DNA from: Methylophilus medardensis
Lineage (GTDB): Bacteria > Pseudomonadota > Gammaproteobacteria > Burkholderiales > Methylophilaceae
Assembly: GCF_006363915.1 (NCBI RefSeq)
Contig: NZ_CP040946.1
Strand: one strand, 5' to 3'
Length of the DNA stretch: 64,000 nucleotides
In this document: positions 54,805 through 63,886 of the stretch, in pieces
How the letters are laid out: every line of letters begins with the position of its first letter
Position numbering within the stretch: the stretch's first letter is position 1
The notes under the pieces: model-generated
What the model saw: the letters and a program-made list of their open reading frames with translations, nothing else
Databases searched by the model: none
What the model was told of the DNA's origin: nothing
Program-made: the position numbers and the translations under genes

Positions 54805-55128
54805 ATGACTTGGCTCGTATTAATTATTGCAGGCTTGTTTGAAACAGCCTGGGCGATTGGCCTGAAATATACCGACGGCTTTTCTAAGTTCTGGCCCTCA
54901 TTTTGGACAATCCTCGCCATGGTGATCAGCGTCTGGTTACTCGGTCTGTGTGTCAAACAGCTGCCTGTAGGCACCGCCTATGCAGTGTGGGTAGGGATTG
55001 GCGCGGTAGGCACGGTGATTGGCGGCATATGGTTATTTAACGAACCAGTGTCAACATTACGTGTCATAAGTTTAGGCTTAATCATGGCCGGTATCATTGG
55101 TTTAAAACTGGCCACTACAACTCCTTGA
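54805..55128 (+). CDS. sugE: SMR-family exporter SugE/Gdx
   Basis: A 107-residue four-helix small multidrug-resistance protein. The N terminus MTWLVLIIAGLFETAWAIGL contains the essential Glu of helix 1 in the SugE context (E-T-A-W-A). GTAYAVWVGIGAVGTVIGG is the SugE-type third helix. SugE/Gdx proteins export guanidinium. GGGG lies upstream of the ATG. I found no guanidine riboswitch in the 40 bp before it. Confidence 0.9.
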   Translation: MTWLVLIIAGLFETAWAIGLKYTDGFSKFWPSFWTILAMVISVWLLGLCVKQLPVGTAYAVWVGIGAVGTVIGGIWLFNEPVSTLRVISLGLIMAGIIGLKLATTTP

Positions 55129-55202
55129 GTGAGCATCCTGCTGCGCTGACAGCCCCTCCACCTGATGATTAACATCACTTTAAACAAACTGGATGGTTTA
55201 TT

Positions 55203-56174
55203 TTGCAAACACCCGCAATTCCCGCAAATGAAATAGAGCGCTTGCATGTGTTGCGTGCGTTAGCCATTTTGGACACCAAAGCAGAAGAACGCTTTGACCG
55301 GGTCACCAGGATTGCCACCCGCATGTTTAATGTACCGATTGCAATGGTCACGCTGGTAGATGCGAATCGCCAATGGTTCAAATCGTGTATCGGTCTGTCA
55401 ACCACCGAGACATCCAGAGATATCTCCTTTTGCGGCCATGCGATTTTGGGTAATGAAGCCTTTGTGATTCATGATGCCACCGAAGATATTCGGTTTCATG
55501 ACAACCCGCTCGTCATCGGAGAGCCGCACATTCGATTTTATGCTGGCCGGCCAATTCGCACCACGCATGGGTTTAAAATTGGCACGCTGTGTCTGGTTGA
55601 TTCGCAGCCGCGCACATTTTCAGCCAAAGATATCAATGACTTGGATGATTTGGCCTGTTTGGTTGAAAGTGAGTTAGCGGCCATTGAATTGGCAATCATG
55701 GACGAACTCACTGAATTGAGTAATCGGCGCGGCTTTAGCATGCTGGCAGAAAAATATATCAGTTATTTTCGCCGGCACAAGGTGTTCGCATCGCTGGTGT
55801 TTATCGATTTAAATGGCTTTAAAAGCATCAATGATACGTTTGGCCACGAGGTCGGCGATCAAGCGCTACAAGCTTTCGGCAAAGCCTTGAAACATGTCGG
55901 ACGAAGCTCTGATATTTTAGCCCGGCTGGGCGGCGATGAGTTTGTGGTGTTGCTGTCAGGCACACGGCCGCCTGAGGCGCACTTGTTTATCAAGCGCTTA
56001 AAACAGTATTTAGAAAACGTTAGACAGCAATCACAGCAACCCTATCAAACCTTATTTGCATATGGCGTGGTCGAGTTTGACCCGCATCAGCCAACATCGG
56101 TAGACCAATTGCTGCTTGAAGGCGATGCCTTAATGTATCAACTGAAAAAAAACGGCACGGCAAGTGCAAGTTAA
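55203..56174 (+). CDS. GAF-GGDEF diguanylate cyclase
   Basis: A 323-residue cytoplasmic protein. Residues about 10-155 are a GAF domain (ATRMFNVPIAMVTLVDANRQ, SFCGHAILGNEAFVIHDATE). Residues 165-320 are a GGDEF domain with DELTELSNRRGF and an intact ARLGGDEFVVLL active site; an upstream RxxD inhibitory site is not obvious. It makes c-di-GMP in response to a GAF ligand. The start is TTG with GGATGG upstream, since no ATG is in frame near the domain start. Confidence 0.88.
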   Translation: MQTPAIPANEIERLHVLRALAILDTKAEERFDRVTRIATRMFNVPIAMVTLVDANRQWFKSCIGLSTTETSRDISFCGHAILGNEAFVIHDATEDIRFHDNPLVIGEPHIRFYAGRPIRTTHGFKIGTLCLVDSQPRTFSAKDINDLDDLACLVESELAAIELAIMDELTELSNRRGFSMLAEKYISYFRRHKVFASLVFIDLNGFKSINDTFGHEVGDQALQAFGKALKHVGRSSDILARLGGDEFVVLLSGTRPPEAHLFIKRLKQYLENVRQQSQQPYQTLFAYGVVEFDPHQPTSVDQLLLEGDALMYQLKKNGTASAS

Positions 56175-56217
56175 CCCGCTTGCCGCACCTTCATTCAACC
56201 GATAATCGATCTAGGCT

Positions 56218-56664
56218 TTAATCGTGACCACGGTGTCCGCGGCCATGATGATGACCATGTTTTTTGCCTTTTTTAGCGCGATGCGGACGGTCATAAGGAT
56301 CCGGCTCGTCAATCACCTTACCCACTACCGCGCCACCTGCACCGCCCACGCCAGCGCCGACCACAGCACCCGTTGTGGTACCACTGACTTTACGGCCGAC
56401 CATTGCCCCCGTCGCACCGCCGGCAGCGCCACCTAAAATCGCCCCCGTTCTTCCAGCGCGCCCAGTCGTGGCCGCCCCGCCCAGTCCGCCGCCCACAGCG
56501 CCGCCAATGACTTCACCGGTCGAGCCACCCAGCACACTGCCAACAGCAGTACCGGCTGCAGCACCGACTCCCCCACCTAAGCCTGTTTCAAGATTGTCCG
56601 CCATGACCTGCGTCGATAACAGTAAAAACACGCTCAATACTTTAAAACTGATGTAATGCTTCAT
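56218..56664 (-). CDS. Glycine-zipper outer-membrane protein
   Basis: A 148-residue exported protein: signal peptide (FKVLSVFLLLSTQVMA), then about 80 residues of Gly/Ala repeats (GGGVGAAAGTAVGSVLGG and similar), and a basic His-rich tail (KKGKKHGHHHGRGHRGHD). Glycine-zipper proteins insert in the outer membrane. The His tail could bind metal. The ATG at 56664 gives the signal peptide directly at the N terminus. Confidence 0.75.
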   Translation of the reverse strand: MKHYISFKVLSVFLLLSTQVMADNLETGLGGGVGAAAGTAVGSVLGGSTGEVIGGAVGGGLGGAATTGRAGRTGAILGGAAGGATGAMVGRKVSGTTTGAVVGAGVGGAGGAVVGKVIDEPDPYDRPHRAKKGKKHGHHHGRGHRGHD

Positions 56665-56788
56665 GACCTGACCTTCGTTGCCTCTCAAAATTAACCAACG
56701 GTAACTTACAATTCGTTCTAGACGCGATTGAATTTATGCTATTTTAGTCGGTCTTGCACTACAACATTGATTCATACACAAAATATTT

Positions 56789-57394
56789 ATGCTCATACGC
56801 CCTTCGCATTACTTTCCTATCCTTTTTGCACTACTGACACTCTCGATCAGCGCTTGTACTGAACCGTTACCCACGCAGGCCGAACAAGCGATTATTAGCC
56901 GTTTTGACCCGAATCAGTATGTGGGGACTTGGTACGAAATCGCTCGTTTGGAAAATCGTTTTGAAAAAGGGCTGGAACAGGTTACCGCTGAATATAGCGC
57001 TGAAGCGGACGGCACACTTAAAGTAGTCAATCGGGGCTTCGACCCTGAAAAAAATGACTGGAGCACGGCTACTGGTAAAGCAAAGTTTGTCGATCCACCC
57101 AATGCAGATGGCAGCCGCACGGGCCGCCTCAAGGTGTCTTTCTTTGGGCCATTTTATGGCGACTACCATATTCTCGAATTAGACCAACCTTATTACAACT
57201 ACGCGTTGGTCAGCAGTGGTCGCGACTATCTTTGGATACTCTCGCGTACACCACAATTGGCTTATCCCATTAAACAGCACCTGATGGCAAAAGCCAAAGC
57301 GCTGGGTTTTGCCACCGAGCAGCTACTGTTCATCCGTCAAGCCAACCAGATCGAGTACGAAACCGGTCGACATGTGATGCCGCAGCAGCAATAA
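56789..57394 (+). CDS. blc: Outer-membrane lipoprotein Blc (lipocalin)
   Basis: A 201-residue bacterial lipocalin. The lipobox is LSISAC with Cys23 as the lipidated residue. The lipocalin signature YVGTWYEIARLENRFEKGLE follows, then the strands ADGTLKVVNRGFD and the motif ALVSSGRDYLWILSRTP. Blc binds lysophospholipids at the outer membrane. It is divergent from the glycine-zipper gene. Confidence 0.9.
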   Translation: MLIRPSHYFPILFALLTLSISACTEPLPTQAEQAIISRFDPNQYVGTWYEIARLENRFEKGLEQVTAEYSAEADGTLKVVNRGFDPEKNDWSTATGKAKFVDPPNADGSRTGRLKVSFFGPFYGDYHILELDQPYYNYALVSSGRDYLWILSRTPQLAYPIKQHLMAKAKALGFATEQLLFIRQANQIEYETGRHVMPQQQ

Positions 57395-57442
57395 CTCTTT
57401 GCGGGTCCAGCCGCGGGCACGCTGCTGCGCGCCGCCCGCAGT

Positions 57443-57874
57443 TCATTGCGGGTCTGTGGGGGTGTTGCCAGCCGCTGGCACGTCCATTGGTTCATTACCC
57501 GCCGCTGGTGCTTCCATCATCGGGTCCAAGCCATCTGGCGCCGGCGCAGCCACTACTTCACCGGTCTCGTAGCGCAATGAACCAAGCACTGCATACACAC
57601 CCTCTGACTGCTTAGCCAGCTTCGTCACAGTTTCAGCATCCTGTTTCGAGGCAACTTCACCTCGCAGTTGCACAACGCCTTCTGCATCGGCATCCACTTG
57701 TACCGCAGAGATGTCTATGCCCTGATTTTGCAGGCTGGTTTTAACATTATTCACCACAGTGTCACTCGGCAAAAAGTGATACATTGGCTCGCCTTTGGCC
57801 ATCGCATGCACACTTGCGGAAAGCAATGCTGCAATTAATGTACTCTGGATCAGATATCGGTTCATCGTTATCAT
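57443..57874 (-). CDS. BON-domain periplasmic protein
   Basis: A 143-residue exported protein: signal peptide ending near SVHAMAKG, then one BON domain (TVVNNVKTSLQNQGIDISAV ... VVQLRGEVASKQDAETVTKL) and a Pro/Ala/Gly-rich tail (MEAPAAGNEPMDVPAAGN). BON domains bind phospholipid or envelope surfaces. The ATG at 57874 is chosen to start the signal peptide; the longer frame runs upstream without one. Confidence 0.8.
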   Translation of the reverse strand: MITMNRYLIQSTLIAALLSASVHAMAKGEPMYHFLPSDTVVNNVKTSLQNQGIDISAVQVDADAEGVVQLRGEVASKQDAETVTKLAKQSEGVYAVLGSLRYETGEVVAAPAPDGLDPMMEAPAAGNEPMDVPAAGNTPTDPQ

Positions 57875-57962
57875 GATGTTGCCTTTCTGTTGAATAAAGG
57901 GGGCGGATTGTTCAAGTTGTACAGAGGATGAATCAGTCAACACATGCAGAACAACCCGCCGT

Positions 57963-58007
57963 AAAAAAAAAGCAAGCTACGCAATGGGGAGAGAGTCAGT
58001 AGCTTGC
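57963..58007 (-). terminator. Hairpin terminator of the EF-hand/BON gene
   Basis: GCAAGCTAC (57972-57980) and GTAGCTTGC (57999-58007) form a 9-bp stem; read on the minus strand it is followed by a run of nine T. Confidence 0.75.
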
Positions 58008-58020
58008 GAGGGGGTGTTTA

Positions 58021-58536
58021 TTAACCTTTTACCACGATGGCATTTTTGACAGATTTGACGCCTTCAACGCCAGCCACCAATTCCTCGGCTTTAGACTTCA
58101 GCGACGCCTCAGACACAAATCCACTGATCAGCACCTCACCTTTGTGCGTTTCTACGCTAATCTTGAGTGACTTGAAAGCCTCTTCTTCTAGCAAGCGCGC
58201 TTTCACTTTGGTGGTGATCCAACTATCAGACATGGCGCCTTTAATGGCTTTTTGACTGGTTTGCGTTTTCAGCTCAGCATATTCTTCATAACTTAGGCTG
58301 CCATCTTTGTCATGGTCATACGCCTTGAAGTCACGCTGCTTGACCGCTTTATCTTGTTGGACCTCGGACCAAGTCAGGGTTTGATTGGTATTTTTGTCGA
58401 GGGCGTTAAATTGTTCCAGATATGGTTTATCACCGTTCTGGACTTCCTGCAAATCGAATGCAAAGGCATTTAATGTGATGGTTGCTGCCAACAGGCCGCC
58501 AAAAATTGTGGCTTGTGTATAGGTTGAGATTGACAT
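58021..58536 (-). CDS. Periplasmic EF-hand and BON-domain protein
   Basis: A 171-residue exported protein with a signal peptide (FGGLLAATITLNAFAF). Two EF-hand-like loops follow: DKNTNQTLTWSE near 47 and a good calcium loop DHDKDGSLSYEE near 74. The C terminus is a BON domain (KVKARLLEEEAFKSLKISVE ... GVEGVKSVKNAIVV). It would be a calcium-responsive envelope protein. It is one of three envelope proteins of this kind within 4 kb. Confidence 0.82.
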   Translation of the reverse strand: MSISTYTQATIFGGLLAATITLNAFAFDLQEVQNGDKPYLEQFNALDKNTNQTLTWSEVQQDKAVKQRDFKAYDHDKDGSLSYEEYAELKTQTSQKAIKGAMSDSWITTKVKARLLEEEAFKSLKISVETHKGEVLISGFVSEASLKSKAEELVAGVEGVKSVKNAIVVKG

Positions 58537-58668
58537 GAGTGTCTCCTTTTTTGTAAGTCAAAACAGTTCGCTGTCTTGTGTTGCCATACTAATGGGGAAA
58601 GCACTTGGGGTCAGTCGTCCAGCGACTGAATCCCCTGTCAGAATGGGACTACATGGGCGCGCGCGGCT

Positions 58669-60099
58669 TCAGGCAGCGTCAGGTTCACTCTTGAGGTAAG
58701 GTAATAACACACGGGTGCTGGTGCCCTGTTGCGGGGCACTGGCGATTTCATAATGCCCGCCAATCGACTCCACACGGTTAGACATGCCACTGATGCCATG
58801 CGTGCTATTCGTGAGCTTCTTGGGCTCAAACCCAACACCATTGTCGGCAATTTCTAATTTGACATGCGTCTCATCATGCATCAAGTGGACCGAAACGGCG
58901 CTCGCCTTGGCGTATTTACTGCAGTTATTCAAACTTTCTTGCACCAAACGATAAATAATCAGGCTCACAGTCTCATTAATCGCCATTTCTTGCTCTGGCA
59001 AAATAACATCCATTTGCCATTGGTTACGCACTCTGGCCTCATCAATCAAATTTTGCAATGAGGCGATCAAACCAAAACTCTTCAGCATTGCCGGATGCAG
59101 GTTTTGTACGATTTCACGTTTAAAGTTAATACTGCGATCCAGATATTGATTGGTTTTCTTCAGCTTTTCGGTCACTTGCGGCAACTGATCTTTCAAGTGC
59201 TTGATAGCCCAAGAAACATCCATTTTGATTGCGGTGAGCAAAGAACCCAACTCGTCGTGCAGCTCTCGTGACAGTTGATAGCGCTCATGCTCTATATTGG
59301 TTTGCGCCAGCAATGCTTGGCCTTGCACCGTGGTGGTCAGCCGCTGAATATTGCGCTCATACTCCGCGTTTTCATCGGTCAGACGCACATATAAGTCTGC
59401 TTTTTCGGCAAGCTCTCGCAATAAACGTCGAATCACCAGCACCACCAGCGACACAAAAATAAGCGGGCAAGCCATGACAAACCAACGCATGAGCTTGCGC
59501 GTAGTATCACGGTTTTGCGCCACCTGACTGCGGTAATCCAACACAAGGTTTTCAAACCGACGTGACAACACTTCAATATTCCGGCTCTCTTTGACCCCAG
59601 AATCCAGTTTGACCACATCTAGCGCTTTGTCAAACTGTCGTTTTTTGGCGAAATCAATGGTCACACTCATTTCAGCTGATTTTTTAACGATACTGTTAAC
59701 CAGTTCATTCATGGTGGTTTGAATGATCGGGTGCCTGACCAGATTGGTGTGGTTTAACAGTTTGTTGATATTTTGTAGCTGTTGCCCGATCTGTTTGGTA
59801 GCCTCGTCATATGGCTGAAAATAGTTTTCTGAGCGTGTGAGCAAATAACCGCGTTGAGCACTCTCAGCAATTGCCAGGTGTGATTGTGTTTTCCAGGTCT
59901 CGAGCAACAGTTGATCCAACATCGTGACAACATCGGTCTTTTCGCGCGTCGTGACAATAAAGCGATCATTCACCACCAGCATGGCGGCGGCGAGAATCAG
60001 GCTGACAGTCAGTAATGCAACCGTGTTACCACCAAAGGTATCACTGATTCTCTCTAACCGGTCAAGCAAAGCTATGAGTGTTGTTCTTAATTTTTGCAT
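58669..60099 (-). CDS. CHASE3-type sensor histidine kinase (NarX/HisKA_3 class)
   Basis: A 476-residue inner-membrane kinase. Helix 1 (VALLTVSLILAAAMLVV, 27-43) and helix 2 (near 206-224) frame a periplasmic CHASE3-like domain with AESAQRGYLLTRSENY. The HisKA_3 dimerisation domain has RELHDELGSLLTAIKMDV with the phosphorylated H281. The HATPase has ADNGVGFEPKK and GISGMSNRVESIGGHYE. Its cognate regulator is probably the NarL-type protein at 62762, as both are of the LuxR/HisKA_3 class; they are not adjacent. Confidence 0.88.
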   Translation of the reverse strand: MQKLRTTLIALLDRLERISDTFGGNTVALLTVSLILAAAMLVVNDRFIVTTREKTDVVTMLDQLLLETWKTQSHLAIAESAQRGYLLTRSENYFQPYDEATKQIGQQLQNINKLLNHTNLVRHPIIQTTMNELVNSIVKKSAEMSVTIDFAKKRQFDKALDVVKLDSGVKESRNIEVLSRRFENLVLDYRSQVAQNRDTTRKLMRWFVMACPLIFVSLVVLVIRRLLRELAEKADLYVRLTDENAEYERNIQRLTTTVQGQALLAQTNIEHERYQLSRELHDELGSLLTAIKMDVSWAIKHLKDQLPQVTEKLKKTNQYLDRSINFKREIVQNLHPAMLKSFGLIASLQNLIDEARVRNQWQMDVILPEQEMAINETVSLIIYRLVQESLNNCSKYAKASAVSVHLMHDETHVKLEIADNGVGFEPKKLTNSTHGISGMSNRVESIGGHYEIASAPQQGTSTRVLLPYLKSEPDAA

Positions 60100-60295
60100 C
60101 GCGGGGTCAGGTGTGTTCTAGCAATTCGGAATAATATGGCCAACAATTGCATTGCAGACAAAGCATTAATGCATCATATCCAACTTGAGATATATCGGCA
60201 ATCTAAACCTGAGCGCGATTCTGTGATTGTAAAACAGGTATTCTAAAAGCGCGCTTGAACCTCCCCTTACGGCTGGCCAACGCGCTATTATCCGT

Positions 60296-61030
60296 TTAAA
60301 AGATGCCCTGTTGCATCCAAAGAAAAACCACCCCACACATCGTCAACAGCACAATAAACAGCAACATCAACAGCAGGTATTTCACCACGATCTGTAAGTG
60401 ATATTCGGCCGACATCACCTTAGAAAACACCAATCCCAATACCGTATAAAACAATATGGTAAATAGCGTCGGGCTCATCAGGCTGAAGCCCTGAACGCGC
60501 CAGTGCTCAAGCACCAGCTGTAGTACAGACAACACCAAGCCATAAGAGACTAAATAGAGTTGAATCGCCACATGTTCTGCATAACGATACCCGGCCCATT
60601 TAAAGCTGATATGAGTCAGCCATGCAAATGGTAAGCTGGTCAGCAACAAAGAGAAACCCAAGTTCTGGTAAAAGCTTTGCAGAAAATACTTGATCAATAC
60701 TATATTTCGGCTATCAGTCGCAGCGATATGGGCTTTCAGGGTATGGTCACCCAAATAAGCATTAAACAGCAGATAGATACCCGAGGTAACAAACAATACC
60801 GAGAGCGGTTGCGCAATCTGCATGCGTTTACACTGTATAAAATCGACGATGGTTTGGGCAGGGTGTAACAGAAAGCCCAACAGCGTCGCGTTCCCAGCAT
60901 GCAATGGATTGATTTTACTGAGAAGTTGCTGACTAAAATAGGCCAGCGTCACCGGTGGCTCAGCGCTTTTCTGTCCGCAGTGGCTGCAAAAATGTCCGGA
61001 CACCTCACGTGTACAATTTTTACAGATCAT
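60296..61030 (-). CDS. DUF3667-type membrane protein with zinc ribbon
   Basis: A 244-residue protein. The N terminus is a zinc ribbon (CKNCTREVSGHFCSHCGQKS, four Cys in two CxxC pairs). About five hydrophobic segments follow (for example LLLMLLFIVLLTMCGVVFL). This is the layout of the DUF3667 family of unknown function. It stands alone between the histidine kinase and the EF-hand lipoprotein genes. Confidence 0.75.
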   Translation of the reverse strand: MICKNCTREVSGHFCSHCGQKSAEPPVTLAYFSQQLLSKINPLHAGNATLLGFLLHPAQTIVDFIQCKRMQIAQPLSVLFVTSGIYLLFNAYLGDHTLKAHIAATDSRNIVLIKYFLQSFYQNLGFSLLLTSLPFAWLTHISFKWAGYRYAEHVAIQLYLVSYGLVLSVLQLVLEHWRVQGFSLMSPTLFTILFYTVLGLVFSKVMSAEYHLQIVVKYLLLMLLFIVLLTMCGVVFLWMQQGIF

Positions 61031-61071
61031 ACGACACCTCCCCTCCTGACCGGCACATCCCTAGCCCGGTC

Positions 61072-61404
61072 TTAAGGCATGTTTTTATAGTATTCATTGG
61101 TATTCCCCTGCAAAATAAATTGGTCATATTCTTTTTTAGAAACAGTGCCATCATGATCGGCATCCACTTTGATAAATAGCTTGTGATCAAACAGCGCTTT
61201 GTCGCTGTAACCGACCGCTTTTGCTGTTTTCACCGAGCGGTCCTGCATATAAATCGCCCACTCGTCTTGATTAAGTCTGCCATCATGATTGCTATCCGAA
61301 TACGCAAAGTTATCTTCATAAATACGCTGATCCAGCGCGACACACCCCATCAGCATCAGGCTGAGTGCGGCACACATTCCTGTTTTGGTCATGGTTTTGG
61401 TCAT
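61072..61404 (-). CDS. EF-hand lipoprotein
   Basis: A 110-residue protein with a lipobox LMGC and two calcium loops, DSNHDGRLNQDE near 42 and DADHDGTVSKKE near 84. It starts MTKTMTKT: a 12-bp direct repeat doubles the start codon context, so ATG 61404 or 61392 could be used. A longer frame upstream lacks a signal peptide at its N terminus. Confidence 0.75.
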   Translation of the reverse strand: MTKTMTKTGMCAALSLMLMGCVALDQRIYEDNFAYSDSNHDGRLNQDEWAIYMQDRSVKTAKAVGYSDKALFDHKLFIKVDADHDGTVSKKEYDQFILQGNTNEYYKNMP

Positions 61405-61813
61405 GGTTTTGTTCCCCCCTCTTTTCAAAGGAATAATGCCCTGGACGCTGCTTTTTAAGACCCGGGATGAGCGGAACACTATCACCAAATATTAACATAT
61501 GTAAATATTCGTTTAAAGTCGTGTGCGACGCAACGAGTGATCAAACATGGTGAGACGAAAGGTCGCTTGTCAAACTGCAGGCGTCAGCGTAAGGTAAACA
61601 GCGATAGGTGGATGTCGAACGTGCGCGGCAAACATGCAGGGCCTCGCACCCTGTCAGAGAATTCTGACTCGGATATCGGTGACTAGCTGATGAGACATCC
61701 TCTGTATTTGGATTACGATGATCCCATGTTGAAAACAATCCTATTCAGTTCAGCTTCATACAAACTGAATGTTTTCATTTATATGTCCGACGATTTAAAT
61801 AAGGAGTTTCAAA
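61405..61813. other. 409-bp intergenic region
   Basis: No gene supported on either strand; the short frames here lack family features and ribosome sites. An imperfect hairpin ATTCAGTT (61743-61750) / AACTGAAT (61763-61770) lies upstream of the YqjD-like gene. The promoters of the genes at 61404 (minus) and 61814 (plus) must lie here. Confidence 0.5.
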
Positions 61814-62230
61814 ATGTTTAATTTTTCAAAAGACAATGTTGAGAACACAACTGACCGTTTAGCCAAAAAATCTGACCAAGCCATTGAGCAAATTGCTGCG
61901 CAAGTAAAATCCACCGCCAACGAGCTATTGGATGCGGTCAATGACACGGCTGACACCACGCAAGACAAAGCAAAAGATTTGATTCAAACCCTGAAGAGCA
62001 ACATTGATCGGCTCACCAATGAAGAAAATGCTGCGGCAATCGCATCCGATCTTTCTTCTAAAGCTGGCCGTGTGAAGGAACAAGTGCAGCGCGAAGTCAG
62101 CGATACTTATCATTCTATTAAAGATAAAACAGTGGATACTGTGCAAGAGCATCCGCTTGGCACCGTGCTGGTAGCCGCTGGCGTTGGTTTACTGATAGGA
62201 TATCTGTTAGGCACCAAACGTGGTGAGTAA
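61814..62230 (+). CDS. YqjD/ElaB-like (DUF883) membrane-anchored protein
   Basis: A 138-residue protein: a long amphipathic helical N terminus (TDRLAKKSDQAIEQIAAQVK and onward) and a C-terminal membrane helix after HPLGTVLVAAGVGLLIGYLL with a basic end. This is the DUF883 layout, known to anchor ribosomes to the membrane in stationary phase for YqjD. AAGGAG supports the ATG. The next gene follows after 12 bp. Confidence 0.82.
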   Translation: MFNFSKDNVENTTDRLAKKSDQAIEQIAAQVKSTANELLDAVNDTADTTQDKAKDLIQTLKSNIDRLTNEENAAAIASDLSSKAGRVKEQVQREVSDTYHSIKDKTVDTVQEHPLGTVLVAAGVGLLIGYLLGTKRGE

Positions 62231-62242
62231 GCAAGGAAAGTT

Positions 62243-62743
62243 ATGTGGTTAAACCTCTTGAAATTTGCCGCTGTTTTATTTTTAAATCGCAAAGTGAGCG
62301 CTTTGAAAAGTAGTCTATTCAATTTGCGACATCATGTTGCCGATTACACAGAAGACCGTGCGCAGCAATTAAAACAGGACTTTCTGGAGGAAACCGAGCG
62401 CTTGGCCACCAGCATGGTAGGCATGCTGGTGGTTTTTAGTATGTTCATTTTTACTGGGCTGCTTGGATTGATGTGGTTGTTCTCGCTGTTGTGGCAACAC
62501 CCGCATCGCACACTGATTCTAGGATTGGCCATGCTGGTACCGACGATCATTGGTATACTCGCTTTTGTGGCAGTACGTGCCATCTGGCATAAAAAACCGC
62601 TATTTGCGGATTCGCTGGCCATGATTAGTCAAGACTGGCAATTGTTTAGACAAGAGATGGCACCAGCCCCAGATGCAGCACCAGCACCCACTGGCGAGAC
62701 AGAGGCTGCTAGTCCCGCCCCTGCACAAAAAACACCTGACTAA
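62243..62743 (+). CDS. YqjE-like/phage-holin-superfamily membrane protein
   Basis: A 166-residue protein with two hydrophobic helices (MVGMLVVFSMFIFTGLLGLM and LILGLAMLVPTIIGILAFVA) and an Ala/Pro-rich tail. It follows the DUF883 gene, the same pairing as yqjD-yqjE. Its role is not known. Confidence 0.75.
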   Translation: MWLNLLKFAAVLFLNRKVSALKSSLFNLRHHVADYTEDRAQQLKQDFLEETERLATSMVGMLVVFSMFIFTGLLGLMWLFSLLWQHPHRTLILGLAMLVPTIIGILAFVAVRAIWHKKPLFADSLAMISQDWQLFRQEMAPAPDAAPAPTGETEAASPAPAQKTPD

Positions 62744-62761
62744 CAAGTTTAAGAGAACCAC

Positions 62762-63394
62762 ATGAAAAGAATTCTTTTGGTAGATGATCACAGTATTGTG
62801 CGTGATGGTTTACGTAACTTGATCGAACTTGAAAACGACCTGCAAGTCACCGGAGAGGCTGCTTCAGGCGCGGAAGCCATTCAATTGGTACGCAAAAATA
62901 CATTTGATGCGATGGTGCTGGATATCTCCATGCCGGATAAAAACGGCGTCGATACCCTGCATGAGTTAAAGCATGTCGCACCTCAATTGCCAGTGCTGGT
63001 GCTCAGTGGTTATGCTGAAGACCAATATGCGCTTAACTTGATGCGCAATGGCTGCAAAGGCTACTTATCCAAAAATGCCGATTCAGACGAGATCATTTTA
63101 GCGATTCGCACAGTGGCGGCGGGTAAACGTTATATATCAGCCGAACTCGCGGAGTTAATGACCAACGAACTGAGCCACCCCTCTGAAAAACAGCTACATG
63201 AAACGCTGTCTGATCGGGAATTTCAGGTCTTTGTCAAACTGGCCACCGGCCAAACCCCGACCGCGATTGCAGATGAACTGTTTATTAGCATTAAAACCGT
63301 TAGCACTTACCGTAGCCGCATTTTAGAAAAGATGGCAATGAAATCAAACGCAGATTTAACCTACTATGCCATTAAATACGGTTTACTTAATTAA
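62762..63394 (+). CDS. NarL/FixJ-family response regulator
   Basis: A 210-residue regulator: receiver domain with VDDH at 7-10 and the phospho-acceptor D54 in MVLDISMPD, then a LuxR helix-turn-helix (LSDREFQVFVKLATGQTPTA, then ISIKTVSTYRSRILEKM). It is the probable partner of the HisKA_3 kinase at 58669-60099. It lies 18 bp after the YqjE-like gene. Confidence 0.9.
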   Translation: MKRILLVDDHSIVRDGLRNLIELENDLQVTGEAASGAEAIQLVRKNTFDAMVLDISMPDKNGVDTLHELKHVAPQLPVLVLSGYAEDQYALNLMRNGCKGYLSKNADSDEIILAIRTVAAGKRYISAELAELMTNELSHPSEKQLHETLSDREFQVFVKLATGQTPTAIADELFISIKTVSTYRSRILEKMAMKSNADLTYYAIKYGLLN

Positions 63395-63479
63395 GCGCAG
63401 CACATCTGCTAACCCTATGTTTGCCACCGTCTATTGTCTAGATTTGTCATTATTGACACCAGTCATGGGTTAATTTGTC

Positions 63480-63860
63480 ATGTATAGACTGCTCTTGGTT
63501 GAAGATTCTGCGCTGATCCGTGACGTGATCGTTGAGATGTTGCATGACTGTGATCAGCTCGATGTGAAGGACATCGCCACCACCAGTGACGAGGCGATTG
63601 CGCTGCTTAATAGCAAACAGTACGACATGATTGTGTTGGACATTGAACTCGCCAAGGGCACGGGCTTTGATGTGGTGCGGCATACGCGCCAGCAAAGTTA
63701 TGCATTCAAAGCCCCAGATATCGTCATGTTAACCAATCATGGCAACAGCTATTACCGTAACCTCGCGCACAACATGGGCGTGGAGTATTTTTTTGATAAA
63801 TCTCTGCAGTTTGACGAATGCATGGATGTCATTCAGCAACACGCCAGCGCAGTGAGCTAG
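63480..63860 (+). CDS. Single-domain response regulator
   Basis: A 126-residue stand-alone receiver: VEDS at 7-10, phospho-acceptor D54 in IVLDIELAKG, Thr/Ser switch in MLTNHG and the conserved Lys in FFDKSLQFDE. It has no output domain, so it passes phosphate on or acts by protein contact. It starts 85 bp after the NarL-type gene. Confidence 0.88.
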   Translation: MYRLLLVEDSALIRDVIVEMLHDCDQLDVKDIATTSDEAIALLNSKQYDMIVLDIELAKGTGFDVVRHTRQQSYAFKAPDIVMLTNHGNSYYRNLAHNMGVEYFFDKSLQFDECMDVIQQHASAVS

Positions 63861-63886
63861 TCACGCGCAGCTGGTCAAGGCCCCGC

